64,000 nt of DNA. It comes from Streptomyces sp. NBC_00353. Its GTDB lineage: Bacteria; Actinomycetota; Actinomycetes; Streptomycetales; Streptomycetaceae. This document shows, piece by piece, positions 17,318 to 25,952 of this stretch. Both the position numbers and the translations under genes were made by a program. Positions within the stretch are counted from its first letter, which is position 1. Each line of letters starts with the position of its first letter. The notes beneath the pieces were generated by a model that did not search any database, was not told the DNA's origin, and saw only the letters and a program-made list of their open reading frames with translations. Where the stretch lies: positions 2,914,001 through 2,978,000 of the forward strand of contig NZ_CP107985.1 of assembly GCF_036108815.1 (NCBI RefSeq). Direction: 5' to 3'.

Positions 17318-18487
17318 TCACTGTCCGAAGTCGATGAACGGCGCGAACCGGATGTCGTGCGCGGGCGCCTGCGTGGGCGCCGTCGTGGCGAGCATCCGCA
17401 GCCCCTCCTCCGTGACGGCGTCGCGCTCGGCCCGGCTGAGCTTCCCCAGCGCCTGTACGGTGACGATCCCTTCGCCGCCGGGCTTCCCGTCGGATTTCGT
17501 GCCGGGCGCGCCGAGTCGCCAGATCGCGGCGAGGAACCCGTCGACCAGCACGGTTCCGTACGCCTGGTTGCCGTTCCCGTTGCGTCCCCGGTACTGGGGC
17601 GGGATGACGCGCGTACGGTCGGCGTGGCCGAGCAGCACGTTGTCGAACTCGGGCAGGAAGCGCGGCGGGGCGGGGGTGTCCGCGTCGGGGCGGGGGGCGT
17701 CCGGCAGGTCGAAGAGCTCGACGCCGTCCTCGTCACGGAAGGTGATCAGCTGCGGCCGCAGCCGTTCGAAGGCTTCCCGCAGCCGGGTCAGCCCTGCCCA
17801 CATCTGCATGTCCTTCACCGAGGCGGGGCCGAACGCCCCGAGGTAGCGCAGCACGGTCGCGTCGGGTGTGGGCGTCGGTTCCGCCGGCCGGCCGAGCCAG
17901 TGCTCCGCGGTGGTCAGCGCGACCTGGCCGCTGCGGCCCCACAGCCCGCGCGGGGTGACCTGGACCAGGGGCAGGACGCAGCGGGCTGCCACGGTCAGGG
18001 CCTGGGGGTCGGCGTCCGGCCACTCGGCGAGCAGCGCCTCGCGGATCTCCTTCGGGGTACGGGGCCGTTCCTCGACAAGCTCCCTGCCGAGCGCCGCGAG
18101 CCGGTCCGGATCCACACCGACGAGTCCGTTGCGGAACATCTTCAGCTCCCGGTCGCGGGCCGGCTGGACCAGCGGGCGCAGGGTGAGCGCGTCGTCGGCG
18201 GTGTGGGTGTGGATGGTGGACCGCAGGGTGACGATACGGACCACCTCGCGGGACTCCATCAGCCCGGAGAGTTCGGCGGGGTCGAAGCCTTCGAGCCGGG
18301 CGAAGAGCTGGTAGTAGGGCGGCTTGGTGTTCTGTGCCTGGAGCCCGACGAGATGCCCGACGGCATCCTTCGCGGACATCGGGCTCCGGCTCAGGAGCAG
18401 TTGGCGCGCCAGGGTGGCACGGCCCAGTGCGCGGGGCGCGAGCACGGGGGGCGAGGCGGGTGCGGCGGGGTGCGTCTTCGCGGCCAT
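17318..18487 (-). CDS. HTH_42 winged-helix protein, AlkZ-like DNA glycosylase candidate
   Basis: A 389-residue member of the HTH_42 family, tandem winged helices that include the DNA glycosylases AlkZ and YcaQ/AlkX. Near the N-terminus it has DAVGHLVGLQAQNTKPPY, carrying the Q-x-Q catalytic motif of the AlkZ type. TLRSTIHTHTADD follows, and the C-terminal PRFLPEFDNVLLGHADRTR with VLVDGFLAAIWR is the family's conserved end. AlkZ-type enzymes remove bulky N-alkyl adducts or unhook crosslinks made by the host's own antibiotics. No biosynthetic cluster is adjacent, so a general repair role is as likely. The start MAAKTHPA is preferred over an in-frame upstream one. Confidence 0.78.
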   Translation of the reverse strand: MAAKTHPAAPASPPVLAPRALGRATLARQLLLSRSPMSAKDAVGHLVGLQAQNTKPPYYQLFARLEGFDPAELSGLMESREVVRIVTLRSTIHTHTADDALTLRPLVQPARDRELKMFRNGLVGVDPDRLAALGRELVEERPRTPKEIREALLAEWPDADPQALTVAARCVLPLVQVTPRGLWGRSGQVALTTAEHWLGRPAEPTPTPDATVLRYLGAFGPASVKDMQMWAGLTRLREAFERLRPQLITFRDEDGVELFDLPDAPRPDADTPAPPRFLPEFDNVLLGHADRTRVIPPQYRGRNGNGNQAYGTVLVDGFLAAIWRLGAPGTKSDGKPGGEGIVTVQALGKLSRAERDAVTEEGLRMLATTAPTQAPAHDIRFAPFIDFGQ

Positions 18488-18611
18488 GAACGGCACGCTA
18501 CGCGGGCTTGCGGACATCTTCGGTCCGCAATTGCGCATCCCTCTCCCGGGCCGCCGCACCCGAGGACGGCAGGACCCGGGATTGCGGGCGGGCCGCCCGC
18601 ATCATGGTCCG

Positions 18612-19493
18612 GTGATCAGTGTCCTGTTCGCCATCCTGACCGCACTCAGCAACGGCGCCGCCTCTGTGCTGCAACGCCGCGCCGCCCGCTCGGTACCCGA
18701 CACCGAGGCGATGCATCTGTCGCTGATCGGCCATCTGGTGCGCCAGAAGGTATGGCTGGCCGGGATCGGCCTGGTGATCGTCGCCGCCGTCTGCCAGGCC
18801 ACCGCGCTGGCCACCGGGCCGATCTCGGTGGTCCAGCCGATCTTCGTCATCGAGCTGCCGGCGACGCTGCTGCTGGCCGGGTTCGTGATGCGGGTCCGGG
18901 TGCCCCGTGGGGTCTGGTACGGGGTGGCTGCCGTGACGTTCGGACTGGCCCTCGGCATGGTCTCCGCCGCACCGGGCGGCGGCAGTTCCTCGGTAAAGGA
19001 CGAGGCGTGGATCCCGGCGCTGATCATGACCGGGATCTTCGAGGCGGCGCTGATCGGCGGAGCACGGTCCACCCGGGGCAACCCCCGTGGGGCGCTGCTC
19101 GGTCTGGCCGCCGCGTGCGGGTACGCGCTCACCGCCGCCCTCATGAAGGACGCCATGGGGCGGCTCGGCGACGGCGGCGGGGCGGCCGCGCTCATGACGT
19201 CCTGGCAGCTGTACGCCACCGCCGCCGCCGGGGTGGGTTCGCTGTTCCTCCTTCAGAACGCCCTGCAGGCGGGCACCCTGGTCGCGGTACAGCCGATGCT
19301 AACGCTGGGCGACGCGGTGATCAGCATCCTGTACGGCGTGACCCTGTTCGGCGAGCATCTGCGAACCGGCTGGTGGCTGCTCCCCGAACTGGTCGCGCTC
19401 ACCCTGATCGCCCGGGGCTGCGTCCAACTGGCCCGCTCGCCGCTCGCATCCGGCAACGCCGTACCGCCGTCGCGCGGCACCCGCGTGAAGTGA
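18612..19493 (+). CDS. DMT-superfamily (EamA-like) membrane transporter
   Basis: A 293-residue protein with about ten short hydrophobic helices. It resembles EamA/multidrug SMR-like permeases: TALSNGAASVLQRRAA in helix 1, GPISVVQPIFVIELPATLLLAG around helices 3-4, and the repeat-related VAVQPMLTLGDAVISILYGVTLFGE in the second half. The substrate is unknown. The GTG start has weak spacing evidence but immediately precedes the first helix. Divergent from the HTH_42 gene with about 120 bases between starts. Confidence 0.85.
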   Translation: MISVLFAILTALSNGAASVLQRRAARSVPDTEAMHLSLIGHLVRQKVWLAGIGLVIVAAVCQATALATGPISVVQPIFVIELPATLLLAGFVMRVRVPRGVWYGVAAVTFGLALGMVSAAPGGGSSSVKDEAWIPALIMTGIFEAALIGGARSTRGNPRGALLGLAAACGYALTAALMKDAMGRLGDGGGAAALMTSWQLYATAAAGVGSLFLLQNALQAGTLVAVQPMLTLGDAVISILYGVTLFGEHLRTGWWLLPELVALTLIARGCVQLARSPLASGNAVPPSRGTRVK

Positions 19494-19520
19494 CGCCCGC
19501 CTGCCGGGCGGCGAAGCTCG

Positions 19521-20438
19521 TCAGGCGGTCTGCCCGGATCCCGACCCGGTACCGGAGGCGGCCTTGATGCCCTTCGTGATCTCGTCCATCACCGAGAGAG
19601 CGGGCGCCTTGGAGCTGATGTCGAAGCCGGAGCGCACGACGACCAGCATGTCCGCGGAGTGCGGGGACGGGAGGACCAGCGACTGCACGTACCCGTCGTC
19701 GCCCTTCTTCGTTACCACCTTCCAGCGCACCAGATAGCCCTTCTGGCCCGCGACGGTGACCGGCTCGGACTTGAGCTCCTGATGCGAGCTGATGGCGCCG
19801 TAGGCCTTGCCGCCGTAAGACTCCTTGGCGTTGACGGCGATGTCCGCCTTGGCTGCCGCCTCCGCCGTCCTCGCCGTGATCTTCAGCGCCTGGGCCGGGG
19901 CGGCGAACACTCCGCCGCGCTCGCACTTCTGCGAGGTGTCGGCCGGGCAGGTGTACGTGCCGGTGCTCACCGACGCACCGATCGTGGCGGACTGCCCCTT
20001 CCAGCCGTCCGGCACCGGAAGGCTGACGCCGCTCATCACGTCCGTCACATAGCCGTCCTCGGACGGCGGCTGCTGCGGTTGCTGCTGGTCGGGCGCCTGG
20101 CTCCGGCCACCGCCGCCAGGACCACCCTGGCCATCCTGGCCGTTCTGCCCGCCGGGGAGACCGGGCGCGGGCGACGCGGCGCCGGAGGAGGTGTTCTTCG
20201 TACGGCCGGAGTCGTCGGTCAGCATCAGGACGCCACCCGCGATCGCGGCGAGCACCACCACGCCCGCGGTGACGCCGACCCCGATCCGGATCCGGCGGCG
20301 CCGGACGGCCGCGGGCGGCATGCGGAGCTGATCGGTCCACCGGCTCCCGTCCCACCAGCGTTCCTGGACGGGGCCTGTTCCTGTATACCCGGGGTCCGTA
20401 TGCCAGCCGGGAGGGCTCATCTCGGTCACGACGTCCAC
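19521..20438 (-). CDS. DUF2510 single-pass membrane protein
   Basis: A 305-residue protein. Residues 10-36 are the DUF2510 motif (PGWHTDP...ERWWDGSRWTDQ), a small cytosolic domain at the N-terminus of many actinobacterial membrane proteins. A hydrophobic helix (RIGVGVTAGVVVLAAIAGGV) at about 51-73 is followed by a Gly/Gln/Pro-rich linker and an extracytoplasmic domain with a TCPADTSQKCE loop that could form a disulfide. The GTG start is supported by GGAGGG 8 bases upstream; an ATG 18 bases further in is possible. Function unknown. Confidence 0.82.
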   Translation of the reverse strand: MDVVTEMSPPGWHTDPGYTGTGPVQERWWDGSRWTDQLRMPPAAVRRRRIRIGVGVTAGVVVLAAIAGGVLMLTDDSGRTKNTSSGAASPAPGLPGGQNGQDGQGGPGGGGRSQAPDQQQPQQPPSEDGYVTDVMSGVSLPVPDGWKGQSATIGASVSTGTYTCPADTSQKCERGGVFAAPAQALKITARTAEAAAKADIAVNAKESYGGKAYGAISSHQELKSEPVTVAGQKGYLVRWKVVTKKGDDGYVQSLVLPSPHSADMLVVVRSGFDISSKAPALSVMDEITKGIKAASGTGSGSGQTA

Positions 20439-20660
20439 CGTAGAGGCCCTCCGTGAAAATCAGATGAAACGGCTTCGCCGAATTCGGCCACGCCCTCTCC
20501 GCCCGGGACTCCCGCCCGAGGACCGTCCGACCGTGACCGGGGAGGTGCCGACCATGACCTGAGAGGTAATCGACGCATTTTCCCCCGTCGGACATCGTGT
20601 TCCTCACGAGCAGCACAGGAGCTCGGCCGAGCGGCCGGGACATGACGAGAGGACAGCACG

Positions 20661-21029
20661 ATGACCGCATACGAGGACGCCGTCCAGCGCTACTTCGTCG
20701 CCTGGAACGCAGCAACCCCCGAGGACCTCGCCAAGGCCGTCACCGCTGCGTTCACCGAGGACGCCACCTACACCGACCCGCTGGCCGACGTGCGCGGCCA
20801 CGACAGGCTCGCCGCCGCGATCAGTGGTGCCCGTCAGCAGTTCCCCGGTTTCGAGTTCAAGCTGACCGGCACCCCCGACGGGCACCACGGCATCGTCCGT
20901 TTCAGCTGGGACCTGGTCTCCACCGCCGATGGCTCGGCGCCCGCCGCCGGGTCCGACGTCATCACCCTCGACGACGACGGACGCATCAGCTCCGTCAGCG
21001 GCTTCCTGGACCGGGTCCCCGGCGCCTGA
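20661..21029 (+). CDS. SnoaL-like NTF2-fold protein
   Basis: A 122-residue alpha+beta-cone protein. It reads EDAVQRYFVAWNAATPEDLAK, then FTEDATYTDPLADVRGHDRL and FSWDLVSTADGSAPAAGSDVITLDDDGRISSV (not contiguous here), the usual pattern of the SnoaL/nuclear transport factor 2 family. Members include polyketide cyclases, isomerases and non-catalytic binding proteins. It is monocistronic and convergent with the aldo/keto reductase, whose stop is seven bases away. Confidence 0.85.
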   Translation: MTAYEDAVQRYFVAWNAATPEDLAKAVTAAFTEDATYTDPLADVRGHDRLAAAISGARQQFPGFEFKLTGTPDGHHGIVRFSWDLVSTADGSAPAAGSDVITLDDDGRISSVSGFLDRVPGA

Positions 21030-21036
21030 GCGGGCG

Positions 21037-22080
21037 CTACGCGGACCGGGCCGACCGGCGGCGCAGCGCGGGGTCGGACAGCGAGACCGGTTGGTAACCG
21101 GCGTCGCGGGCCGACAGGTTGGTGCCGGGCGGCACGATCTTGTCGATCTGGTCGAGGACGTCCCGGCTCAGCCGCACCCGGTCCGCGCCGAGCTGGCCCG
21201 CCAGCTGTTCGAAGGTCCGCGGGCCGATGATGGCGGAGGTGACCGCCGGGTGCTCCAGGACGAACGCCAGGGCCAGCTGTACGAGGGTCAGCCCGGCGTC
21301 CTCGGCCAGCCGGGCGAGGGCTTCGGCGGCATCGAGCTTGGCACTGTTCTCCGGGGACGCGATGTCGAAGCGCTCCGCCTGCCGTTCGGCGCGGCTGGAG
21401 ACGGGCTGGCCGGCCCCCTTGCGGTAGCGACCGGTCAGCCAGCCGCCGGCGAGCGGGCTCCAGGAGAGCACCGCCAGTCCGTATCGCTGGGCGACGGGCA
21501 GCACCTCGCGTTCGATGCCGCGGGCGAGCAGGGAGTACGGGGGCTGCTCGGCCACGACGCGTTCGCGGCCGCGTCGCTCCGCGATCCACTGGCCCTCGAC
21601 GATCGCGGACGGTTCGAAGGTGGACGTACCGATGTAGCGGATCTTGCCCTGGTGCACCAGGTCGGAGAGGGCGCCGAGCGTCTCGTCGAAGTCGGTGTCC
21701 GGTTCGGGGCGGTGCACCTGATAGAGGTCGATCCAGTCGGTGCCCAGCCGGCGCAGGCTGTTCTCGACCTCGCTGATGATCCAACGGCGGGAGTTCCCCT
21801 GCTCGTTGGGGTCGCTGCCGAGGCTGCCGTGGAACTTGGTGGCGAGCACGACGTTGTCGCGGCGGCCGCCGGCGAGCGCCTTGCCGACGATGGTCTCCGA
21901 CTCACCGGCGGAGTACACGTCTGCGGTGTCGACGAAATTGATGCCGGAGTCCAGGGCGTGGTGGATGATCCGGATGCTGTCGTCGTGGTCCGTGTTGCCG
22001 CGGGCGCCGAACATCATGGTGCCCAGACAGAGCGGGCTGACCTTCACTCCCGTGCGTCCGAAGTTGCGGTACTCGGTCAT
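21037..22080 (-). CDS. aldo/keto reductase
   Basis: A 347-residue NADPH-dependent oxidoreductase of the YajO/Kv-beta-like AKR branch. The catalytic tetrad is visible: D51 and Y56 in INFVDTADVYSAGESE, K82 in LATKFHGS and the His in LYQVHRPEPD. The cofactor end is VTSAIIGPRTFEQLAGQLGA. It is the last gene of the sulfur operon: its ATG overlaps the stop of the fused ABC exporter by four bases, so it is translated from that transcript. The substrate may be an aldehyde released by desulfonation or an exported metabolite; both are inference. Confidence 0.92.
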   Translation of the reverse strand: MTEYRNFGRTGVKVSPLCLGTMMFGARGNTDHDDSIRIIHHALDSGINFVDTADVYSAGESETIVGKALAGGRRDNVVLATKFHGSLGSDPNEQGNSRRWIISEVENSLRRLGTDWIDLYQVHRPEPDTDFDETLGALSDLVHQGKIRYIGTSTFEPSAIVEGQWIAERRGRERVVAEQPPYSLLARGIEREVLPVAQRYGLAVLSWSPLAGGWLTGRYRKGAGQPVSSRAERQAERFDIASPENSAKLDAAEALARLAEDAGLTLVQLALAFVLEHPAVTSAIIGPRTFEQLAGQLGADRVRLSRDVLDQIDKIVPPGTNLSARDAGYQPVSLSDPALRRRSARSA

Positions 22081-25000
22081 CGTGCACTCTCCTTGACGAG
22101 TTCGTTGATCTGCGGATGGCCGTCGTCCGCCGGGTCGCCGCTCTGGCGGAAGGCATCCCAGAGGCGGCGGTACGGACCGTCGGCGGCGAGCAGTTCGGTG
22201 TGGGTACCGGTCTCGACGACTGTTCCCGCGTCGAGGACCACCACCCGGTCCGCGCGGGCCGCCGTCGTCAGCCGGTGGGCGACGACGACGGTGGTACGCC
22301 GGCGGGCCAGGAAGTGTGTCGCGGCGGCGACCCGGCGTTCGGTGGCCAGGTCCAGCGAGGCGGTCGCCTCGTCGAGCAACAGGACGTCCGGGTCGACCAG
22401 TTCGGCCCGGGCCAGGGCCAGCAGCTGGCGTTGTCCGGCGGAGAGATTACGGCCGCGCTCCCCCACCGGCTGGAGGTAGCCCAGCCGCAGTCCGGCCACC
22501 ATGTCGTGGGCGCCGACCGCGCGGGCCGCCGCCTCCACCTCGGTGTCGGTGGCGTCCGGGCGCCCGTACGCGATCGCGTCCCGGACCGTACCGCTGAACA
22601 GATGTGCCTCCTGCGGCACCACGCCCAGTCTGCGGCGGAAGCCGGGCAGGTCGAGCTCGCGCAGGTCGTGCCCGTCGACCCGGACCGTGCCCGCCGACGG
22701 GTCGTAGAACCGGGCGAGGAGTTTGACGACGGTCGACTTGCCCGCGCCCGTCGCCCCCACCAGGGCGACGGTCTCTCCCGGTGCGATACGCAGACAGACG
22801 CCGTGCAGGACCTGCCGGCCACCGCCGCCCGCATATCCGAAGGAGACCGAGTCGAGTTCGATCTCGCCACGCAGTTTCCCGACCGGTCGTGCGTCGTCGG
22901 CGGGCGGGGTGCCGGTGGGCGTCTGCATCAGCGTCCGGAGCCGGCCCAGGCCGACGACGGCCTGCTGGTAGCCGTCGAACACCTGGGAGAGCTGCTGGAT
23001 CGGTGAGAAGAACAGCTCGACGTAGAGGAGGAAGGCAATGAGGGTGCCCGCGCTCAGTGCGCCCGAGCGGACCTGTCCCGCGCCGACGGCCAGTACGGCT
23101 GCCGTGGACAGGGTGCCGAGGAACTCGACGAACGGGAAGAACGTGCCCATGTAGCGCTGGGCACGCAGCCTGGAGTCCCGGAAGGACCAGGCCAGTTCGG
23201 CGAAGTCGCGGGCGTTGCGGCGCTCGCGGCGGAACGCCTGGGTGACGCGGATGGCGGTGACGTTCTCCTGGAGGCAGGCGTTGACCGCGCTGATCCGCTC
23301 TCTGGCCTCCCGGTAGGCCGGCACCGAGTGGTGGCGGAAGAGGGCGGTCGCGGCGATCAGCAGCGGCAGTGCGGCCAGCAGTACCAGGGCGAGCTCCGCG
23401 TCGATCACCAGCAGCGTGACCAGGACGCCGAGCACGGTCAGCAGACTCACCACTGCGGTGATCAGACCGGTCTGCAGGAAGTTCGACAGGGCGTCCACGT
23501 CGGTGGTCATCCGGGTCATGATCCGGCCGCCCAGCTCGCGCTCGTAGTAGTCGAGACCGAGCCGCTGCAGCTGCGCGAAGGTTTTCACACGCAGGGTGTA
23601 GAGGAGGCGTTCGCCGGTGCGTCCGGTGGTACGGACCTGGGCCACGCCGATCAGCCAGTTCGCGGCGACCACCAGGGCCGCGGCAGCGGCGGCGGCCAGC
23701 AGGACGCCCCCGGCGCGGTGGGCGACACCGTGGTCGACGCCTTGCCTCACCAGGACGGGCACCGTGATCTGGGCGAGGGCGTCCAGGGCGACCAGGACCA
23801 GGCCGAGCAGCAGCGGCAGCCGGAACGGGCGGAGCAGCGCGCCGAGATTGAAGGCCGGGTCGGCGGCGACGGCCTGCCCGGTCGGTACTTGCGGATCGGC
23901 GGCGGGCAGGGGGAGCCGGGCGAGCCCGGCGATGAGTTCGGCGCTGGGCGGGGCGGAGCCGAGGACCCCGCCACCGGGCCCACCACGCCCCGGTCCGGAG
24001 GTGGCCGCCGCCTCGGCGAGGGCCTGGGCGGCGCGGACGGCGGTGCCTTCGAGCTGGTCCGATGTGGAGTCCTCGGGGCGATGCCAGAGGTGGGGGGTGA
24101 GGGTGCCGGCGGCCGGTTCCGGCACGTCGGCTGCGGGCTCGGCGCCGTCCACGGCCGTCGTGCCTTCCGTGTCCTCGGCCGCGGCCTCCGTCGTCGCTTC
24201 CGCCGTGGAGAGCAGGTTACGGAACAGGCCCGACCTGGAACGGAGTTCGTCCAGGGTGCCGGTGTCGACGATCCGGCCGTCGTCGAGGACGGCGATCCGG
24301 TCGGCGAGTTCCAGGGTCGATCTGCGGTGCGCGACGATCAGCGTGGTGCGGCGCCGAGTGTCCTCGCGCAGCCGGTGGTGGATCTGCGACTCCACCCGCG
24401 CGTCGATGGCCGACGTGGCGTCGTCGAGGACGAGGACCGCCGGGTCGCCGACGAGCGCGCGGGCGAGAGCCATCCGCTGGCGTTGTCCCCCGGAGAGGGT
24501 GAGGCCCTGTTCCCCGACGACGGTGTTGTACCCCTGGGGCAGCCGTTCGATGAACTCGTCGGCCCGGGCGATCCGCGCCGCCGCCCGCACCTGCTCGTCC
24601 GTCGCGTCCGGGACGCCGTACGCGATATTGGCGCGCACGGTGTCCGAGAGCAGCAGGCTCTCCTCGAAGACGAAGCCGATCCGGGAACGCAGGGACGCCA
24701 GGGCGAGTTCGCGTACGTCGCTGCCGCCCACCCGTACCGAACCTGACGGGACGTCGTAGAACCGGGGCAGCAGGGCCGCCGCGGTGGACTTCCCGGAGCC
24801 GGCCGGGCCGATCAGGGCCAGCGTCTCGCCCGGGCGGATGTCCAGGGTGAAGTCGCGGAGCAGCGGTGCGCCGTCCCCGTATCCGAAGGTGACGTTCTGC
24901 CAGGAGATTGCCGGGGGGGCGTCGGGCAGTTCCCGGGCGTCCGGCGCGTCGGTGATCACCGGTGCTTCGTCGACGACCTCCAGGACCCGCTCGGCACCGG

Positions 25001-25952
25001 CCCGCGCCTGCTGCCAGACGGTGAGGAGGGTCGCCACCTGGCGGACCGGGGTGACGAAGGAGCCGAGGTAGGTGGTGAAGGCGAGAAAGGTGCCCAGGGA
25101 GATCCGGCCGTGCAGGGCCATCCAGCCGCCGAGGGCGAGGACGGCGACCTGGCCGAGGGCCGGGACCGCCTGGAGGGCGGGGTTGTAGCGGCTGGTGAAC
25201 CCGACGACGCGCAGCCGCGAGGCGAACAGCTTGCGGGCGCGCTGTTCCAGCCCTGCGAGTTCGCGCTGCTCCTGGCCGAAGCCCTTCACCACGCGGACGC
25301 CGGTGACGGTCGCCTCGACGGTGGAGGCGACCTCGGCGGCCTCCTGCTGGGCGTGCCAGTTGGCGGGGAAGAGGTCGCGGCGCGAGCGCAGGGCGATCAG
25401 CCAGAGAAGCGGTCCGACGACCAGGGCGACGACGGTCAGCAGTGGTGACAGGAGCGCCATGAAGACCAGCGAGAAGAGGAACATCAAGGCGTTGCCCGTG
25501 AGGTTGGGCAGGAACTGCAGCAGCGTCTGGATGAGCGTGATGTCCGAGATGGACCGGCTCACCACCTGCCCGGTCCGCAGGTCGTCCTGCTGGGCGCCGC
25601 CGAGCCGCAGCAGCGCGGCGAACGCGTCGTTGCGGAGGTCGTACTGCACACCGAGGGAGAGCCGGCCGGAGTGGTAGCGGCGGGTGAAGCTCGCCCCGAA
25701 GCGGACCGCGCCGATGGCGGCGAGGAGGACCGTCCACGGGACGAGCGAGGCGGTGGTGCCGGCCGCCACCCCGTCCACCACGTGCCGCAGCACGAGCGGC
25801 AGCGTGGCGGTGGCGACGGCCGCGACCACGGCGGCACCGAAGGCGAGGAGCAGGTCGGTGCGGTGGCGCAGACAGTAGCCCAGCAGCCGCCGCGCCCAAC
25901 CGGGCGACGGCTGCCGGTGCGTACCGGTTTCCGGGTTCGTACAGTCCGTCAC
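22077..25952 (-). CDS. fused ABC exporter (TMD-NBD-TMD-NBD) with one degenerate ATP site
   Basis: A 1291-residue single-chain exporter of the B type. The first TMD spans residues 30-310 and NBD1 about 350-580: Walker A GPAGSGKST, signature LTLSGGQRQR, Walker B VLVLDDATSAID. A charged, Glu/Ala-rich linker (about 590-680) leads to TMD2 and NBD2: Walker A GATGAGKST, VVPQEAHLF, signature NLSAGQRQ, Walker B VLLLDEATASLD. NBD1 has Asp where the catalytic Glu belongs and Glu instead of Gln in its Q-loop (VFEES), so only one composite site should hydrolyse ATP. Both flanking genes overlap it by four bases (ATGA). Probable drug or lipid export; substrate unknown. Confidence 0.93.
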   Translation of the reverse strand: MTDCTNPETGTHRQPSPGWARRLLGYCLRHRTDLLLAFGAAVVAAVATATLPLVLRHVVDGVAAGTTASLVPWTVLLAAIGAVRFGASFTRRYHSGRLSLGVQYDLRNDAFAALLRLGGAQQDDLRTGQVVSRSISDITLIQTLLQFLPNLTGNALMFLFSLVFMALLSPLLTVVALVVGPLLWLIALRSRRDLFPANWHAQQEAAEVASTVEATVTGVRVVKGFGQEQRELAGLEQRARKLFASRLRVVGFTSRYNPALQAVPALGQVAVLALGGWMALHGRISLGTFLAFTTYLGSFVTPVRQVATLLTVWQQARAGAERVLEVVDEAPVITDAPDARELPDAPPAISWQNVTFGYGDGAPLLRDFTLDIRPGETLALIGPAGSGKSTAAALLPRFYDVPSGSVRVGGSDVRELALASLRSRIGFVFEESLLLSDTVRANIAYGVPDATDEQVRAAARIARADEFIERLPQGYNTVVGEQGLTLSGGQRQRMALARALVGDPAVLVLDDATSAIDARVESQIHHRLREDTRRRTTLIVAHRRSTLELADRIAVLDDGRIVDTGTLDELRSRSGLFRNLLSTAEATTEAAAEDTEGTTAVDGAEPAADVPEPAAGTLTPHLWHRPEDSTSDQLEGTAVRAAQALAEAAATSGPGRGGPGGGVLGSAPPSAELIAGLARLPLPAADPQVPTGQAVAADPAFNLGALLRPFRLPLLLGLVLVALDALAQITVPVLVRQGVDHGVAHRAGGVLLAAAAAAALVVAANWLIGVAQVRTTGRTGERLLYTLRVKTFAQLQRLGLDYYERELGGRIMTRMTTDVDALSNFLQTGLITAVVSLLTVLGVLVTLLVIDAELALVLLAALPLLIAATALFRHHSVPAYREARERISAVNACLQENVTAIRVTQAFRRERRNARDFAELAWSFRDSRLRAQRYMGTFFPFVEFLGTLSTAAVLAVGAGQVRSGALSAGTLIAFLLYVELFFSPIQQLSQVFDGYQQAVVGLGRLRTLMQTPTGTPPADDARPVGKLRGEIELDSVSFGYAGGGGRQVLHGVCLRIAPGETVALVGATGAGKSTVVKLLARFYDPSAGTVRVDGHDLRELDLPGFRRRLGVVPQEAHLFSGTVRDAIAYGRPDATDTEVEAAARAVGAHDMVAGLRLGYLQPVGERGRNLSAGQRQLLALARAELVDPDVLLLDEATASLDLATERRVAAATHFLARRRTTVVVAHRLTTAARADRVVVLDAGTVVETGTHTELLAADGPYRRLWDAFRQSGDPADDGHPQINELVKESAR

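Noticed and set aside
22116..24759. Long plus-strand frames opposite the ABC exporter
   Set aside because: They are antisense shadows produced by high-GC codon bias; the minus-strand protein has all ABC motifs.
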